DNA of 64,000 nt from Allohahella sp002354735. GTDB taxonomy: Bacteria > Pseudomonadota > Gammaproteobacteria > Pseudomonadales > Oleiphilaceae. Positions 25,213 through 34,364 of the stretch are shown here, piece after piece (position 1 is the stretch's first letter; each line of letters starts with the position of its first letter). The stretch covers positions 2,170,001-2,234,000 of the forward strand of contig NZ_CP172312.1 in assembly GCF_047946665.1 (NCBI RefSeq). Direction: 5' to 3'. A program made the translations under genes and the position numbers. The notes beneath the pieces are model-generated. The model made no database searches. It worked only from the letters and a program-made list of their open reading frames with translations, and was not told where the DNA came from.

Positions 25213-25241
25213 ATTTAAGCAAATTCGGACCTGCCGTTCAA
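25213..25241 (-). promoter_or_regulatory. sigma70 promoter for tRNA-Val
   Basis: On the minus strand TTGAAC (25236-25241) and TTAAAT (25213-25218) are 17 bases apart, 14 bases upstream of the tRNA 5' end. Good hexamers, ideal spacing and position. Confidence 0.6.
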
Positions 25242-25272
25242 GCCGCCAATCGCCGAAATATGAGAATATTTA

Positions 25273-25304
25273 GCCCGTCTGAGCAGTTAATTGCACAAAC
25301 GGGC
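25273..25304 (-). terminator. Weak terminator after moaB
   Basis: GCCCGT and ACGGGC pair around a 20-base loop; on the minus strand the stem is followed by TAAATATT. It lies 14 bases beyond the moaB stop. Confidence 0.45.
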
Positions 25305-25317
25305 GTGCCTGCTCTCT

Positions 25318-25833
25318 TCAGGCCGTGAGCATACCCACAAAATTGCACGGTTTATGACTGCTATTGAGCTGTTCGCTGAGAATTCGGTTCCAGGCCGTTT
25401 TACAGGCGCCGGTTGACCCAGGCAGGCAGAAGATCAGCGTGCGATTGGCAAGGCCCGCCACACAGCGTGACTGGATGGTCGAAGTGCCAATTTCCTCATA
25501 TGAAAGCTGGCGGAATAACTCGCCAAAGCCGTCGATGCTCTTGTCGAACAGGGGTTGCAAGGCTTCTGGGGTGCTGTCCCGTGAATGAAACCCTGTGCCC
25601 CCAGTCACGATAACGACCTGAACGTCAGGGTCCGCGATCCAATTCGAAACCACCGCACGCATCATGTAGACATCATCTTTGACGATTGCACGGTCTTCAA
25701 GCGAGTGACCATCTTCAAGTAGCATTGTCACCAGTGCATCGCCGGAAGTATCGTTACTCGCGTCGCGGGTATCTGAAACCGTCAGCACGGCGATATTCAG
25801 CGTCTTCTCGGTGGTGGATGCTGTATTGCTCAT
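25318..25833 (-). CDS. moaB: Molybdopterin adenylyltransferase-type protein MoaB
   Basis: A 171-residue MoaB/MogA-fold protein of molybdenum cofactor synthesis, acting on molybdopterin (adenylylation in homologues). Family motifs are VLTVSDTRDASNDTSGD, VVIVTGGTGFHSRDSTPEAL, FRQLSYEEIGTSTIQSR and CLPGSTGACKTAW, with the MPT-binding GGTG and PGST loops intact. Similarity to E. coli MoaB runs to the C-terminal CNF. It begins six bases before the epimerase stop, so the two are probably co-transcribed, although a functional link is not evident. Confidence 0.94.
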   Translation of the reverse strand: MSNTASTTEKTLNIAVLTVSDTRDASNDTSGDALVTMLLEDGHSLEDRAIVKDDVYMMRAVVSNWIADPDVQVVIVTGGTGFHSRDSTPEALQPLFDKSIDGFGELFRQLSYEEIGTSTIQSRCVAGLANRTLIFCLPGSTGACKTAWNRILSEQLNSSHKPCNFVGMLTA

Positions 25834-25839
25834 CTCATG

Positions 25840-26847
25840 TCAAACCTTGTAGTAGTCTCTGTACCAGTCAACGAAACGGGAGATACCTTCTTCAACCGGC
25901 GTTGCAGGTTTGTAGCCAACATCGTCGATGAGTGCCTGGACATCGGCAAAGGTCGCCGGCACATCGCCCGGTTGCAGTGGCAGCAGGTTTCGCTCCGCTT
26001 TTTTGCCCAAGCATGACTCGAGAATTTCAATATATCGCGACAGCTCGACGGGGTTGTTGCTACCGATATTGTAGACACGGTAAGGCACTCTGCTCGTGCC
26101 AGGATCCGGATCAGCCCCACTCCAGTTCTCGTTAGGCGTAGCGATATGGTCAGAGGTTCGAATCACGCCTTCGACGATGTCATCGATATAGGTGAAATCG
26201 CGCTTGTGCTTGCCATAGTTGAACACGTCGATCGGCTCACCGGCCAGAATGCGCTTGGTAAAAATGAACAGTGCCATATCAGGCCGGCCCCAGGGACCAT
26301 AGACCGTAAAGAAGCGCAAGCCGGTTGTTGGCAATCCGAATAGCGAGCTATAGGTGTGCGACATCAATTCGTTCGACTTCTTTGTCGCGGCATACAGCGA
26401 CAAAGGATGGTCCACGTTATCGTGAATCGAGAACGGCATGGTTTCGTTGGCACCGTACACCGAACTGCTCGAAGCATAGGTGAGATGCTGAACGTCGTGA
26501 TGCCTGCATGCTTCGAGTATATTCATGTGGCCAACCAGATTGGCGGTCACATAAGCATGCGGATTCGTAATGGAGTAGCGAACTCCGGCCTGTGCAGCCA
26601 GATGAATCACCCGATCAGGTCGGTACTTCTGGAAGGCTGCGTTTACGGCCTCGGCATCAGCAATGTCGATGCGCAGATCCGTGAAGGCCTTGTTAGACGT
26701 AAGCCTGGCCAGCCGCGCTTCCTTGAGCGAGACCTCATAATAATCATTCAGATTATCGATGCCGATGACTTCGTCGCCTCGCGCCATCAATCTCAGGGCA
26801 ACATGTGACCCAATAAATCCGGCCGTACCCGTAATCAGTACTTTCAT
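25840..26847 (-). CDS. UDP-glucuronate 4-epimerase-like NAD-dependent epimerase
   Basis: A 335-residue extended short-chain dehydrogenase. The NAD motif is LITGTAGFIGSHVALRL (residues 4-20), the catalytic triad residues are Ser in YASSSSVYG and YxxxK as YAATKKSNE, and GIDNLNDYYEVSLKEAR is characteristic of the group that interconverts UDP-glucuronate and UDP-galacturonate for capsule or LPS. Also typical: FFTVYGPWGRPDMALF and the loop IDVFNYGKHKRDFTYIDD. Substrate assigned by these family patterns only. It would use UDP-glucuronate derived from the product of galU. No other polysaccharide genes are next to it. Confidence 0.88.
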   Translation of the reverse strand: MKVLITGTAGFIGSHVALRLMARGDEVIGIDNLNDYYEVSLKEARLARLTSNKAFTDLRIDIADAEAVNAAFQKYRPDRVIHLAAQAGVRYSITNPHAYVTANLVGHMNILEACRHHDVQHLTYASSSSVYGANETMPFSIHDNVDHPLSLYAATKKSNELMSHTYSSLFGLPTTGLRFFTVYGPWGRPDMALFIFTKRILAGEPIDVFNYGKHKRDFTYIDDIVEGVIRTSDHIATPNENWSGADPDPGTSRVPYRVYNIGSNNPVELSRYIEILESCLGKKAERNLLPLQPGDVPATFADVQALIDDVGYKPATPVEEGISRFVDWYRDYYKV

Positions 26848-26878
26848 CTTCCCTGCTCCTCAGCCAAGAAATTCACAA

Positions 26879-27691
26879 TCAGAAGCTGAGACCAACGCCC
26901 AGGAACGGACCACCGAGCGTCATGTCGGCATCTACATTATCAACATCGTCAAGCTTGATCTGCAGCTCGCGCCAACCCACTGTCACATCAACCATATTCA
27001 GCTCATAATTCAGTGCCAGATTGGCGTCGACGATGCTGTTACCCGAATATCCGATACCGGCCACAGAGGCATAGGCAGAGAGCCCGGTCAGCGGCAGATT
27101 CAGACCCGCGCCACCATAAAGCATCGGAATCACGGCCTTGAACTCTTCTTCGACACGATTGGCAGTACCATCCTTCTCGCGGATCGTGATCTTACCATCG
27201 ACAAATTTCGCCTGAAGGCCGAAATCGATGTGCACGACGGTATCAAGCAGCTCCCAAAACACGATCGCATCGGCCTGGTTCAGCTGCAAGCTATTACTGG
27301 TGCGTCCATTGATAGCGACACCGTCAAAGAATTTCGCTGTAACGGTACCCGTGCCATCCTGATCTACCGCCGAGTACTGCACCCTGACGTTGGGAATCAA
27401 GGGAATCGGGTTCTCGAACATGGCAAAAGCCGAGAAGTTGAAACCATCGTCAAAACCCAACTCGTCCTCGAGCTGAAAATCGCCGCCACCTGAGCTGATA
27501 TCTCCAGTGATCCCGGTATACCAGGTACTGGCACCGAGCGATAAGCCCAGCAGATCGGCCTGTGCAGGAGAGGCCAGGACCGCCGCGGCGAGCAATGGCA
27601 AGCCGTATCGGACCTTCGAGAAACGAGAGACTGATTCGGACGCCTTGGATTGGCTCGTAGAGACGCGTTCAAGCATTAGTGTTCTGGACAT
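26879..27691 (-). CDS. Outer-membrane beta-barrel protein (TIGR04219-like)
   Basis: A 270-residue protein with a signal peptide (GLPLLAAAVLASPAQA, cleavage near residue 46) and alternating hydrophobic beta strands to a C-terminal Phe (GPFLGVGLSF), the outer-membrane assembly signal. The mature start DLLGLSLGASTWYTGITGD matches a family of small barrels of unknown function. ATG at 27691 with AAGGTG upstream is chosen; a longer frame adds 14 residues. It sits between the epimerase and purC on the same strand. Confidence 0.8.
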   Translation of the reverse strand: MSRTLMLERVSTSQSKASESVSRFSKVRYGLPLLAAAVLASPAQADLLGLSLGASTWYTGITGDISSGGGDFQLEDELGFDDGFNFSAFAMFENPIPLIPNVRVQYSAVDQDGTGTVTAKFFDGVAINGRTSNSLQLNQADAIVFWELLDTVVHIDFGLQAKFVDGKITIREKDGTANRVEEEFKAVIPMLYGGAGLNLPLTGLSAYASVAGIGYSGNSIVDANLALNYELNMVDVTVGWRELQIKLDDVDNVDADMTLGGPFLGVGLSF

Positions 27692-27747
27692 GGGTGCACC
27701 TTGTTCATTATTTTGAATTGGAAGCACGAGCACTGAATAACAGCGCT

Positions 27748-28491
27748 CTACTTTCCCGTCTTCTGGTCCTGGCTCAGGTCTACGCCAAGACGACCGGCAA
27801 CTTCCTTATAATAGTCGACAACCTGGCCAAGGTTTTGACGAAAACGGTCCTTATCCATTTTCTCACCGCTCACGCTGTCCCAGATTCGGCAACCATCCGG
27901 ACTAAACTCATCGCCCAGGCAAATTGTTCCATCTCCGGCGACGCCAAACTCGAGTTTGAAATCGACCAGCGTCATATTCGCTTTCGCGAATAGCTCGACC
28001 AGGTGCTTGTTCACCTCGAGCGAAAGCCGCTTCATTTCGTCAAGCTGGGCCTGACTCGCCATGTTCAGCGTTACGACCAGAGAATCATTCACCATAGGGT
28101 CGTGCAAGGCGTCATTCTTGACGAACAGTTCATAGGTGCTCGGCTTCAGCGGCAGGCCTTCCGTGAGACCCAGACGCTTGACCAGACTGCCTGCGGCAAA
28201 ATTGCGAACTACCGATTCCACCGGAATCATGGTCAGGCGGCGGACAAGTGAATCAGTGGCCGATAGCTTTTTCTGGAAATGAACGGGTATGCCCTTATCA
28301 GCCAGGTAGCTCATGACGAAGGCATTGATACTGTTATTGATCACGCCCTTGTCTGCGAGCTGCTCCTTGCGAATACCATCAAAGGCCGAAGTATCGTCGC
28401 GAAAATGCATGATGACCAGGTCGGTGTCAGCCGTTGCATAAATGTCTTTCGCCTTGCCCGAATACAGCTTCTCGGTTTTTTTCAATTCCAT
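27748..28491 (-). CDS. purC: Phosphoribosylaminoimidazole-succinocarboxamide synthase
   Basis: A 247-residue SAICAR synthase that ligates aspartate to CAIR with ATP in purine synthesis. Family motifs: KLYSGKAKDIY near the N-terminus, MIPVESVVRNFAAGSL in the centre and LVDFKLEFG and DEFSPDGCRIWD for the CAIR and ATP sites. Length matches the bacterial single-domain enzyme. The ATG overlaps the bamC stop (TGATG). The order dapA-bamC-purC is also that of E. coli. Confidence 0.97.
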   Translation of the reverse strand: MELKKTEKLYSGKAKDIYATADTDLVIMHFRDDTSAFDGIRKEQLADKGVINNSINAFVMSYLADKGIPVHFQKKLSATDSLVRRLTMIPVESVVRNFAAGSLVKRLGLTEGLPLKPSTYELFVKNDALHDPMVNDSLVVTLNMASQAQLDEMKRLSLEVNKHLVELFAKANMTLVDFKLEFGVAGDGTICLGDEFSPDGCRIWDSVSGEKMDKDRFRQNLGQVVDYYKEVAGRLGVDLSQDQKTGK

Positions 28492-29663
28492 CAGCCTAGC
28501 TTCTCCATCACTTCATTCAGGATCGTTAAGGAATCCGCCCGATGCTGCTCGTTGCCGCTCAGGGTGGAAATATCGAAAGGCACGCCTGCAGTTCGCGGCA
28601 GCACGTAAACTCGCAGCTCGTCCGATACACGCCTCAGCTCGATCTGAAAGTTGTATTCGTCCGAAAGACGATCGGTATCGCTGTCTTCGTCATCGCTGAA
28701 CCAAGAGGCCATGAAGCCTGGCTCTTCGTTGCTGCGGGACTCGTCATACTGTATGTATAGACGGCCATTTGCCCGATTCTGGTCGATAAGATCGAAGCGA
28801 GTCTTCTGGACGGCTTGTTCAAGCTCGAACCATGCCCGCCCCTCGCCAAGCTTGACCTGAATGTAGGGAACGGTCAGCCCTTCAGTAAGCAGCTTGACGC
28901 GCTGCTCGCTATCGATGCGCTGGGCGACTAACGAGTAGGTGTTGTAATCGGAAACACTCTGACTCAATCCATAAGCTAAAGATTTCAGCATGAGTTCAGG
29001 GCTCCGGCCCGGCTCCAGCGTCTCTTCGCCAGCGCCATCGGCAGCCGAACTGCGGCTAAGTCTGTAGTCCAGTGACTGTACTCGAATTTCGGAACTTTTC
29101 TTCTTCAGGCCCTGGGTGACTTCAACTTCCATGGCCACAGAACCTGTTGGATCAGATGCAGGCATGCTTAGCTTGTGACGGCGAGTCCAGGACGATGCCT
29201 TGGCAGAGGTCGCAGGAAATTCGACGACCATGACGCCCTCCTCGATCCTGTCTTCGCTGACATCAGCACCATGCGATTCCCAGTATTGTTTCATTGCCGG
29301 CCAGATACGACCAGGCGGCTCTGAGGTAGACAACCAGACGGCATCGTCCGACTTGCGCACACTGAAAAGCGATTCACTGATTTCACTCTGCGGTTGCGGT
29401 GCTGCCGGGACTTTGAAGCTGCCCTTGGCGATGAAGGCTTTTTCAGCTTCAGGGATCGGGTAGCGGTCGTCTAGCGCAACTTTGCCTTCGAATGGCTCCG
29501 GGATGACCAGCGGCTCGGCCGGCTTGACGGTCATATAGCGGTCGCTGCGGTCTTCAACCCACGAGCAGGCTGAGGCGCCAAATAATACGGTGCCCAGCAT
29601 AATATTGCGTAGCAAGTGGGTGCCCGACAGAGCGCATCTTGCAGTACGGGAGAAAACAGACAT
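28491..29663 (-). CDS. bamC: Outer membrane protein assembly factor BamC
   Basis: A 390-residue lipoprotein of the BAM complex that inserts beta-barrels into the outer membrane. The signal region LRNIMLGTVLFGASACSW ends in a lipobox-like ASAC, then the unstructured part VEDRSDRYMTVKPAEPLVIPE that in E. coli runs along BamD. Two helix-grip domains follow (about residues 100-200 and 260-390). The ATG at 29663 is chosen because it places the signal peptide properly. It lies between dapA and purC, as in E. coli, where the gene was first called nlpB. Assignment rests on context, lipobox and the YMTVK segment; overall sequence similarity of BamC is low. Confidence 0.85.
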   Translation of the reverse strand: MSVFSRTARCALSGTHLLRNIMLGTVLFGASACSWVEDRSDRYMTVKPAEPLVIPEPFEGKVALDDRYPIPEAEKAFIAKGSFKVPAAPQPQSEISESLFSVRKSDDAVWLSTSEPPGRIWPAMKQYWESHGADVSEDRIEEGVMVVEFPATSAKASSWTRRHKLSMPASDPTGSVAMEVEVTQGLKKKSSEIRVQSLDYRLSRSSAADGAGEETLEPGRSPELMLKSLAYGLSQSVSDYNTYSLVAQRIDSEQRVKLLTEGLTVPYIQVKLGEGRAWFELEQAVQKTRFDLIDQNRANGRLYIQYDESRSNEEPGFMASWFSDDEDSDTDRLSDEYNFQIELRRVSDELRVYVLPRTAGVPFDISTLSGNEQHRADSLTILNEVMEKLG

Positions 29664-29671
29664 GGTAGTAC

Positions 29672-30550
29672 TCAAGGTACGAGATCGAAAATGCGAAGCG
29701 CGTCCCGCACCTGCTGATGATATTGCGGTTGCAGGGGCGTGAGAGGCAGACGAATCCCCCCTTCCATGATACCCATTTCGGTGAGCGCCCATTTAACCGG
29801 AATGGGGTTGGCTTCGAGGAACATCGCACGATGCAGCGGCTGGAGCTGGTCCTGAAGAGTACGCGCTGCGTCGGACTCACCTTCGAGCGCCAACCTGCAC
29901 AGACGTGACATCATCTTCGGGCAGACGTTTGCTGTGACGCTGATGTTACCCGCCGCACCACTGAGGATAAGCTCCACGGCAGTGCCGTCATCACCCGAGT
30001 ACACAGCGAAATTGTCTGGCGCACCAGCAATCAGTTCGCGCCCTCGCTTGAGGTCTCCCGTTGCGTCCTTGATCCCGACAATGTTTTCGTGCTCCGCGAG
30101 CTGGAGTGCAGTGTCGTTATGAATGTCGCAAACGGTCCGGCCGGGCACGTTGTACAGGATCTGAGGAATCTGAACAGCATCGGCAATAGCTGTGTAATGC
30201 GCGAGGATGCCATTCTGGCTAGGCTTGTTGTAATACGGCGCCACCAGCAAACAGGCGTCAGCGCCGGCGCTATGCGCCTGCCGAGTGAGATGGATAGCCT
30301 CTTTGGTAGAGTTGGCACCGGTACCGGCGATAACGCTGATTCGACCATTTACCTTTTCAACGACGAAGCGCAAGACGGTGGCGTGCTCGGCGAAGTCGAG
30401 TGTTGCCGACTCTCCTGTGGTGCCTACAGCCACTATGGCGTTTGTGCCATTGACGATATGGTGTTCGATGAGTCGTGCAAGCGCGTCCCAATCGAGTTCG
30501 CCAGCAGACAGCATTGGAGTGACCAGGGCAACGATGCTCCCAGTGATCAT
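29672..30550 (-). CDS. dapA: 4-hydroxy-tetrahydrodipicolinate synthase
   Basis: A 292-residue class I aldolase that condenses pyruvate and aspartate semialdehyde, first step of the lysine/diaminopimelate branch. The Schiff-base Lys is in IVGIKDATGDLKRG (about residue 161), the catalytic Tyr in ILYNVPGRT (about 133), and the pyruvate-binding GTTGE is at 43-47. Length fits the family. It is the first gene of dapA-bamC-purC and lies eight bases before bamC. The gene divergent to it is bcp. Confidence 0.97.
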   Translation of the reverse strand: MITGSIVALVTPMLSAGELDWDALARLIEHHIVNGTNAIVAVGTTGESATLDFAEHATVLRFVVEKVNGRISVIAGTGANSTKEAIHLTRQAHSAGADACLLVAPYYNKPSQNGILAHYTAIADAVQIPQILYNVPGRTVCDIHNDTALQLAEHENIVGIKDATGDLKRGRELIAGAPDNFAVYSGDDGTAVELILSGAAGNISVTANVCPKMMSRLCRLALEGESDAARTLQDQLQPLHRAMFLEANPIPVKWALTEMGIMEGGIRLPLTPLQPQYHQQVRDALRIFDLVP

Positions 30551-30625
30551 GAACGGACTCCCAAGAATTTGAAGACAATCAGCCTGGATGTTGAGACCGA
30601 TTCAAAGAAGTAGCGTATGTTACTG

Positions 30626-30657
30626 CCGAGCTCAGCAGGAAACAAGCTGAGACTCGG
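30626..30657. promoter_or_regulatory. Hairpin in the dapA-bcp divergent region
   Basis: CCGAG-CTCAGC pairs with GCTGAG-A-CTCGG around a 9-base loop: 11 base pairs with one bulged A. It lies 75 bases upstream of dapA and 57 upstream of bcp with no T tract, so an operator or leader structure is more likely than a terminator. Function unknown. Confidence 0.35.
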
Positions 30658-30713
30658 GCGTAGCAGGAATGCGCCGCGCCTGTAAAATCAAGCTCCGGAG
30701 AAGGAAGCAAGTT

Positions 30714-31205
30714 ATGAAAATTGGCGACACCCTCCCCCCAGTCAGTGTGGACGTGACACCACGCACCAAGCCTGGTGCCGACCAGCTGGACCTGTTATCG
30801 CTCAAAGGTCATCCACTGGTACTGTTCTTCTACCCAAAGGACAATACGCCCGGCTGCACCACTGAAGCCCAGGACTTTGCCAAACATTACGAAGAATTCA
30901 AGTCGACACGCACGCAGATATACGGCGTGTCACGCGACGGCCTGCGCTCGCACAACAACTTCAAGACCAAACTCGAGCTGCCGTTCGATCTCATCAGCGA
31001 TCCCGACGAGTCACTGTGCCGGCACTTCGGCGTCATCAAACTGAAGAAGCTCTATGGCAAGGAACATATGGGGGTCGAACGTTCGACATTCCTGTTCGAT
31101 CCTTCCGGAAAGCTGATCAGGGAGTGGCGCGGTGTGAAGGTCAAGGATCACGTTGCCGAAGTGCTCGAGGCCGTGAAAGGCTCGACCCTCGTTGAAAACG
31201 CCTGA
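30714..31205 (+). CDS. bcp: Thiol peroxidase Bcp/PrxQ-type peroxiredoxin
   Basis: A 163-residue atypical 2-Cys peroxiredoxin that reduces peroxides via thioredoxin. The peroxidatic Cys is in FFYPKDNTPGCTTEAQDF (about residue 50); the resolving Cys that Bcp proteins often carry five residues later is absent (GCTTEAQ), though another Cys lies further on in DESLCRHFG. This places it in the group that may use a distant or external thiol. ATG at 30714 has AAGGAAG upstream; a longer frame adds 15 residues. It converges on the permease gene with an 8-base gap. Confidence 0.93.
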   Translation: MKIGDTLPPVSVDVTPRTKPGADQLDLLSLKGHPLVLFFYPKDNTPGCTTEAQDFAKHYEEFKSTRTQIYGVSRDGLRSHNNFKTKLELPFDLISDPDESLCRHFGVIKLKKLYGKEHMGVERSTFLFDPSGKLIREWRGVKVKDHVAEVLEAVKGSTLVENA

Positions 31206-31213
31206 GGCAGCTT

Positions 31214-32296
31214 TCAAATTTCGGTCGTGATATTACCATCGTAGGCGAGCGGCGCTGTGGGCCAGGCAGATATGATTGCCTTCAGCAGCGTGGCCAGGGG
31301 TATCGCAAAGAAGACGCCCCAAAGCCCCCACATGGCACCAAAGAACAGCACACTCACGATAATAACCACCGGATGCAGGTTCACCACCTCTGAAAACAGC
31401 AGCGGCACGAGCACGTTGCCGTCGAGCGCCTGGATGATGCCGTACACGGTCATGACCCAGATGAACTCACTGCCCCAGCCAAACTGAAATATGCTCACCA
31501 GTGCTACCGGAATAGTAACGACTGCAGCACCAACGTAAGGCACGACCACCGACAGGCCGACGAGCAGGGCCAGAAGCGCTGCATAGTTAACGCCCATCAG
31601 CACGAAGGCGACGTAAGTCGCAGCGCCGACGATCACGATTTCCAGCACCTTGCCGCGAATGTAGTTGGCAAACTGCTGATTGGCTTCGGTCCAGATGGTA
31701 TTCATCAATTTGCGTTTCGCTGGCAGGCGTCGAGACAGCCAACCAACTAGCAGATCCCTGTCCTTCAGCATGAAAAACACCAGTATCGGGACCAGCACAG
31801 CGTAAATGAGTATCCCGATCAGGGCTGGGATGCTGGAGGAAATCGAACTCACGACCCACTGCCCCATTGCGCTCGCCTCGGTCGCAATCTGGCGATAGAA
31901 CTCGCCGATCTGCTCCTTCGACAGATATTCCGGGTAGCGTAGCGCCAGCTGATCGATCTGTGCCTGCGCACCGCTCAGCATTTTCGGCAACTCCTTGACC
32001 AGCTCGGTCGTCTGCGAAAACAGCAATGGCAAGAGCAGGAATATCGACGCCAGTGTCAGACTCAGGAATATCAGGAAAACCACTATCGTCGCGGCCAGAT
32101 GCGGCATGCCAAGGCGTTTGAGCCGCGCTACCACACCTTGCAATACATAGGCGATGACGAGCGATGCCAGAACGGGCGCCAATGCAGAGCCGAAGTTAAT
32201 GACCAGCGCGAGCACGAGCACAAGGAGCAGCAGCAGGATGACCGCTTCTTCGTCTGAAAAATACTTATGAAACCACGAACGAAGAACTTTAATCAT
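31214..32296 (-). CDS. AI-2E family transporter (PerM-like)
   Basis: A 360-residue inner-membrane protein with about seven to eight membrane segments; the N-terminal run VILLLLLVLVLALVI and the central SSISSSIPALIGILIYAVLV are clear. Family hallmark: PxxGxxxxxxPV-like stretch ALLALLVGLSVVVPYVGAAV and the C-terminal region GNVLVPLLFSEVVNLHPVVII. Members have been linked to autoinducer-2 export or to Na+/Li+:H+ exchange, so the substrate cannot be given. Its start overlaps the tusA-like gene end by eight bases (co-translated). Confidence 0.9.
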   Translation of the reverse strand: MIKVLRSWFHKYFSDEEAVILLLLLVLVLALVINFGSALAPVLASLVIAYVLQGVVARLKRLGMPHLAATIVVFLIFLSLTLASIFLLLPLLFSQTTELVKELPKMLSGAQAQIDQLALRYPEYLSKEQIGEFYRQIATEASAMGQWVVSSISSSIPALIGILIYAVLVPILVFFMLKDRDLLVGWLSRRLPAKRKLMNTIWTEANQQFANYIRGKVLEIVIVGAATYVAFVLMGVNYAALLALLVGLSVVVPYVGAAVVTIPVALVSIFQFGWGSEFIWVMTVYGIIQALDGNVLVPLLFSEVVNLHPVVIIVSVLFFGAMWGLWGVFFAIPLATLLKAIISAWPTAPLAYDGNITTEI

Positions 32297-32621
32297 TGGG
32301 CAACGATGACTCGGTTGTAGGTTGGGCGACCTGCGCCTGTTCGTGAATAATATGATAGATGAAGCACTCGCCTTCCACCCGCATCTCGATCAGATCGAAG
32401 TGACTGAGGCGCATGAAGGCTGGAAAGTCCTTGCGCGTTCCAGCATCGTCAGCCGTTACTTCAAGCATTTCGTTGGGCGCAAGCGTCTTCAGGGCGAGCT
32501 TTGTTTTCAGCAGCGGCATCGGGCATCGCAGCCCACGCAGGTCGAGTTTCCGCACCGTTGTAGGGGAAACCGGGGAGATTGCTGATGACTCGCGTCCACT
32601 TTTTTGACTAGACTGATCCAT
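32289..32621 (-). CDS. TusA-family sulfurtransferase
   Basis: A 110-residue protein with the TusA domain: LDLRGLRCPMPLLKTKLAL, where the CPMP Cys (about residue 33) accepts a persulfide; the C-terminal half (ADDAGTRKDFPAFM) completes the fold. It has a 20-residue Ser-rich extension before the domain. TusA proteins pass sulfur to tRNA thiolation or molybdenum enzymes. In Pseudomonas the homologue in this same position has been tied to molybdenum homeostasis; whether that holds here is inference. Divergent from the bepA-like gene. Confidence 0.9.
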   Translation of the reverse strand: MDQSSQKSGRESSAISPVSPTTVRKLDLRGLRCPMPLLKTKLALKTLAPNEMLEVTADDAGTRKDFPAFMRLSHFDLIEMRVEGECFIYHIIHEQAQVAQPTTESSLPND

Positions 32622-32763
32622 TACTCGTTTTTCCAGCTGAACATGCCTTCAGCATATTGTGGATTGAAGTAAAATACACGGTTACGGCAGGGTTTAATTA
32701 GTAAGCATCTGTTAAAAGACCAGGAGAGCGCCCGCTCGGCCTTCCTGAATTGAGGTCCTTCCA

Positions 32764-34338
32764 TTGCTGTTCAACTCTACCAGTACCAGTACACGAAAAC
32801 ATAGCACCAGATCCAGCGTATGGTCGCTGCCGACCTGCCTGCTGCTGTTCGTGTGTGGTGTGTTTTTCAATACTCAGTCCTTGGCGCGCGAGCTGCCGAA
32901 TCTTGGCGATGGCAGTTCTGCTATCAGCCTGTCCGAAGAGCGTCAGCTTGGCGAGATCTGGTTGCAGAAGCTCCGCGGCGGCATGCCGCAGGTTCAGGAC
33001 TGGTATGTGCAGCAGTACGTCAGGGACCTTGCCTTCGTTCTGTTGCCGAATTCAGGCCTCTCCTACAGCTCAAGTGGCGCTGGCGGCTTCACTGAAGGTC
33101 GTTTGAATGCCACCGAGATCAAGGTGATCGTCGTCGATTCAGCAGCGCTCAATGCCTTTGCCGTGCCGGGCGGGATCGTGGGCGTCAACGCAGGACTGTT
33201 CCTGTATGCCCAGAGCGAGGAAGAGTTTGCGAGTGTCCTGGCACACGAACTGTCGCATCTCAGTCAACGTCATTTTGCGCGAAGGCAGGAAAACAGTCGC
33301 GCAAATGCCGCCTTGAGCATAGCCAGCCTGGTTGCCTCGATTATCGTCGCTGCAACGGCTGGCGGTCAGGCAGGCATGGCAGCCCTCGCTGGCTCGCAGG
33401 CTTATTCCATGAATCGAGTGCTTGCCTACAGTCGTGATGCCGAGCGCGAGGCCGATCGGTTCGGCCTGCAAACGATGATTGCCAGCGGCATGGATGCCCA
33501 CAGCATGGTCTACATGTTCAAACGCATGTCCGAAGCCAGCCGCTTCTCCAATCAGGTGCCAGAGTATCTGCGCACGCACCCCCTTACGGAAAATCGCCTG
33601 TCCGACATGGCTGCCTATGCGGCCAATGCGCCACGCGGGGTTTACAAGGAGCAGGCCGACTATTATTTCGCGCAGGCTCGGGCGCGCATCGTGCTGGCCA
33701 GCGACAATCGTGCCGCCTTCGACTTTTTTGAGCAGAACCTGAAGGACGCAAGAAACCTGCAAGCCGAAGGCTACCGCTATGGCAAGGTCTTCGCCGCCAT
33801 AAAGACTGCTGACAAGGCCATCATCAAGGCCCAGGAAGATGAACTGAAGCAACTCAAGAAGAACTATGGATTTTCAGTGGCCGTTGCCCTGCTCGAAGCC
33901 GAGTGGTACGCCGCGCTGGATGAAAAGGAGAAGGCAGTCGAGACCCTGAAATCCATGATCGGCCGGGCACCAGGTAATTATCCCCTGCTACGCACGCTGT
34001 CGGATATCGAGTATGAGCGCAGGAACTACAAGGCAGCGATCGAGCCACTGGAGCAGCTGTCGAAACGCCATCCGGACGAACCGTCTCTCTGGTATGACCT
34101 GGCTGAGCTATATGGCCTTGTGGGCAACATACAGGCCGTACACATGGCTCGCGCCGAATATTTCCTGCTTAACGGCCGCCTGAAGAACGCAGACAGTCAG
34201 CTACAGCGAGCACTCGAGAAGAGCAGCGAATATCGCGAGAAGTCACTCATACAGAACAAGATCAATGAAGTGCAATCCATGGCCCAACTACATGCCAAGA
34301 TTCTTGGCCGACCGGCAGAACTTACCGATCAGCCCTGA
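32764..34338 (+). CDS. bepA: Periplasmic M48 metalloprotease with TPR domain (BepA-like)
   Basis: A 524-residue protein with a signal peptide (SLPTCLLLFVCGVFFNTQSLA) and a mature start ELPNLGDGSSAISLSEERQLGE typical of BepA/YfgC. The zinc motif HExxH is HELSHLSQRHF (about residue 163); the third ligand is in SRDAEREADRFG. From about residue 300 there are TPR repeats (YAALDEKEKAVETLK, YKAAIEPLEQLSKRHP). BepA degrades stalled LptD and assists outer-membrane assembly. The start is TTG at 32764, with GAGG eight bases upstream; no ATG is in frame near the signal peptide. Confidence 0.9.
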   Translation: MLFNSTSTSTRKHSTRSSVWSLPTCLLLFVCGVFFNTQSLARELPNLGDGSSAISLSEERQLGEIWLQKLRGGMPQVQDWYVQQYVRDLAFVLLPNSGLSYSSSGAGGFTEGRLNATEIKVIVVDSAALNAFAVPGGIVGVNAGLFLYAQSEEEFASVLAHELSHLSQRHFARRQENSRANAALSIASLVASIIVAATAGGQAGMAALAGSQAYSMNRVLAYSRDAEREADRFGLQTMIASGMDAHSMVYMFKRMSEASRFSNQVPEYLRTHPLTENRLSDMAAYAANAPRGVYKEQADYYFAQARARIVLASDNRAAFDFFEQNLKDARNLQAEGYRYGKVFAAIKTADKAIIKAQEDELKQLKKNYGFSVAVALLEAEWYAALDEKEKAVETLKSMIGRAPGNYPLLRTLSDIEYERRNYKAAIEPLEQLSKRHPDEPSLWYDLAELYGLVGNIQAVHMARAEYFLLNGRLKNADSQLQRALEKSSEYREKSLIQNKINEVQSMAQLHAKILGRPAELTDQP

Positions 34339-34364
34339 CCCCCGAAGCGCTGACTTGCCGGCCC

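Noticed and set aside
26759..27493. 244-residue plus-strand frame across the epimerase start and the barrel gene
   Set aside because: Spans the ends of two real minus-strand genes and lacks any motif.
30551..30713. Lysine riboswitch in front of dapA
   Set aside because: The leader is only 163 bases in total, shared with bcp, and the conserved L-box core is not seen; only a simple hairpin is present.
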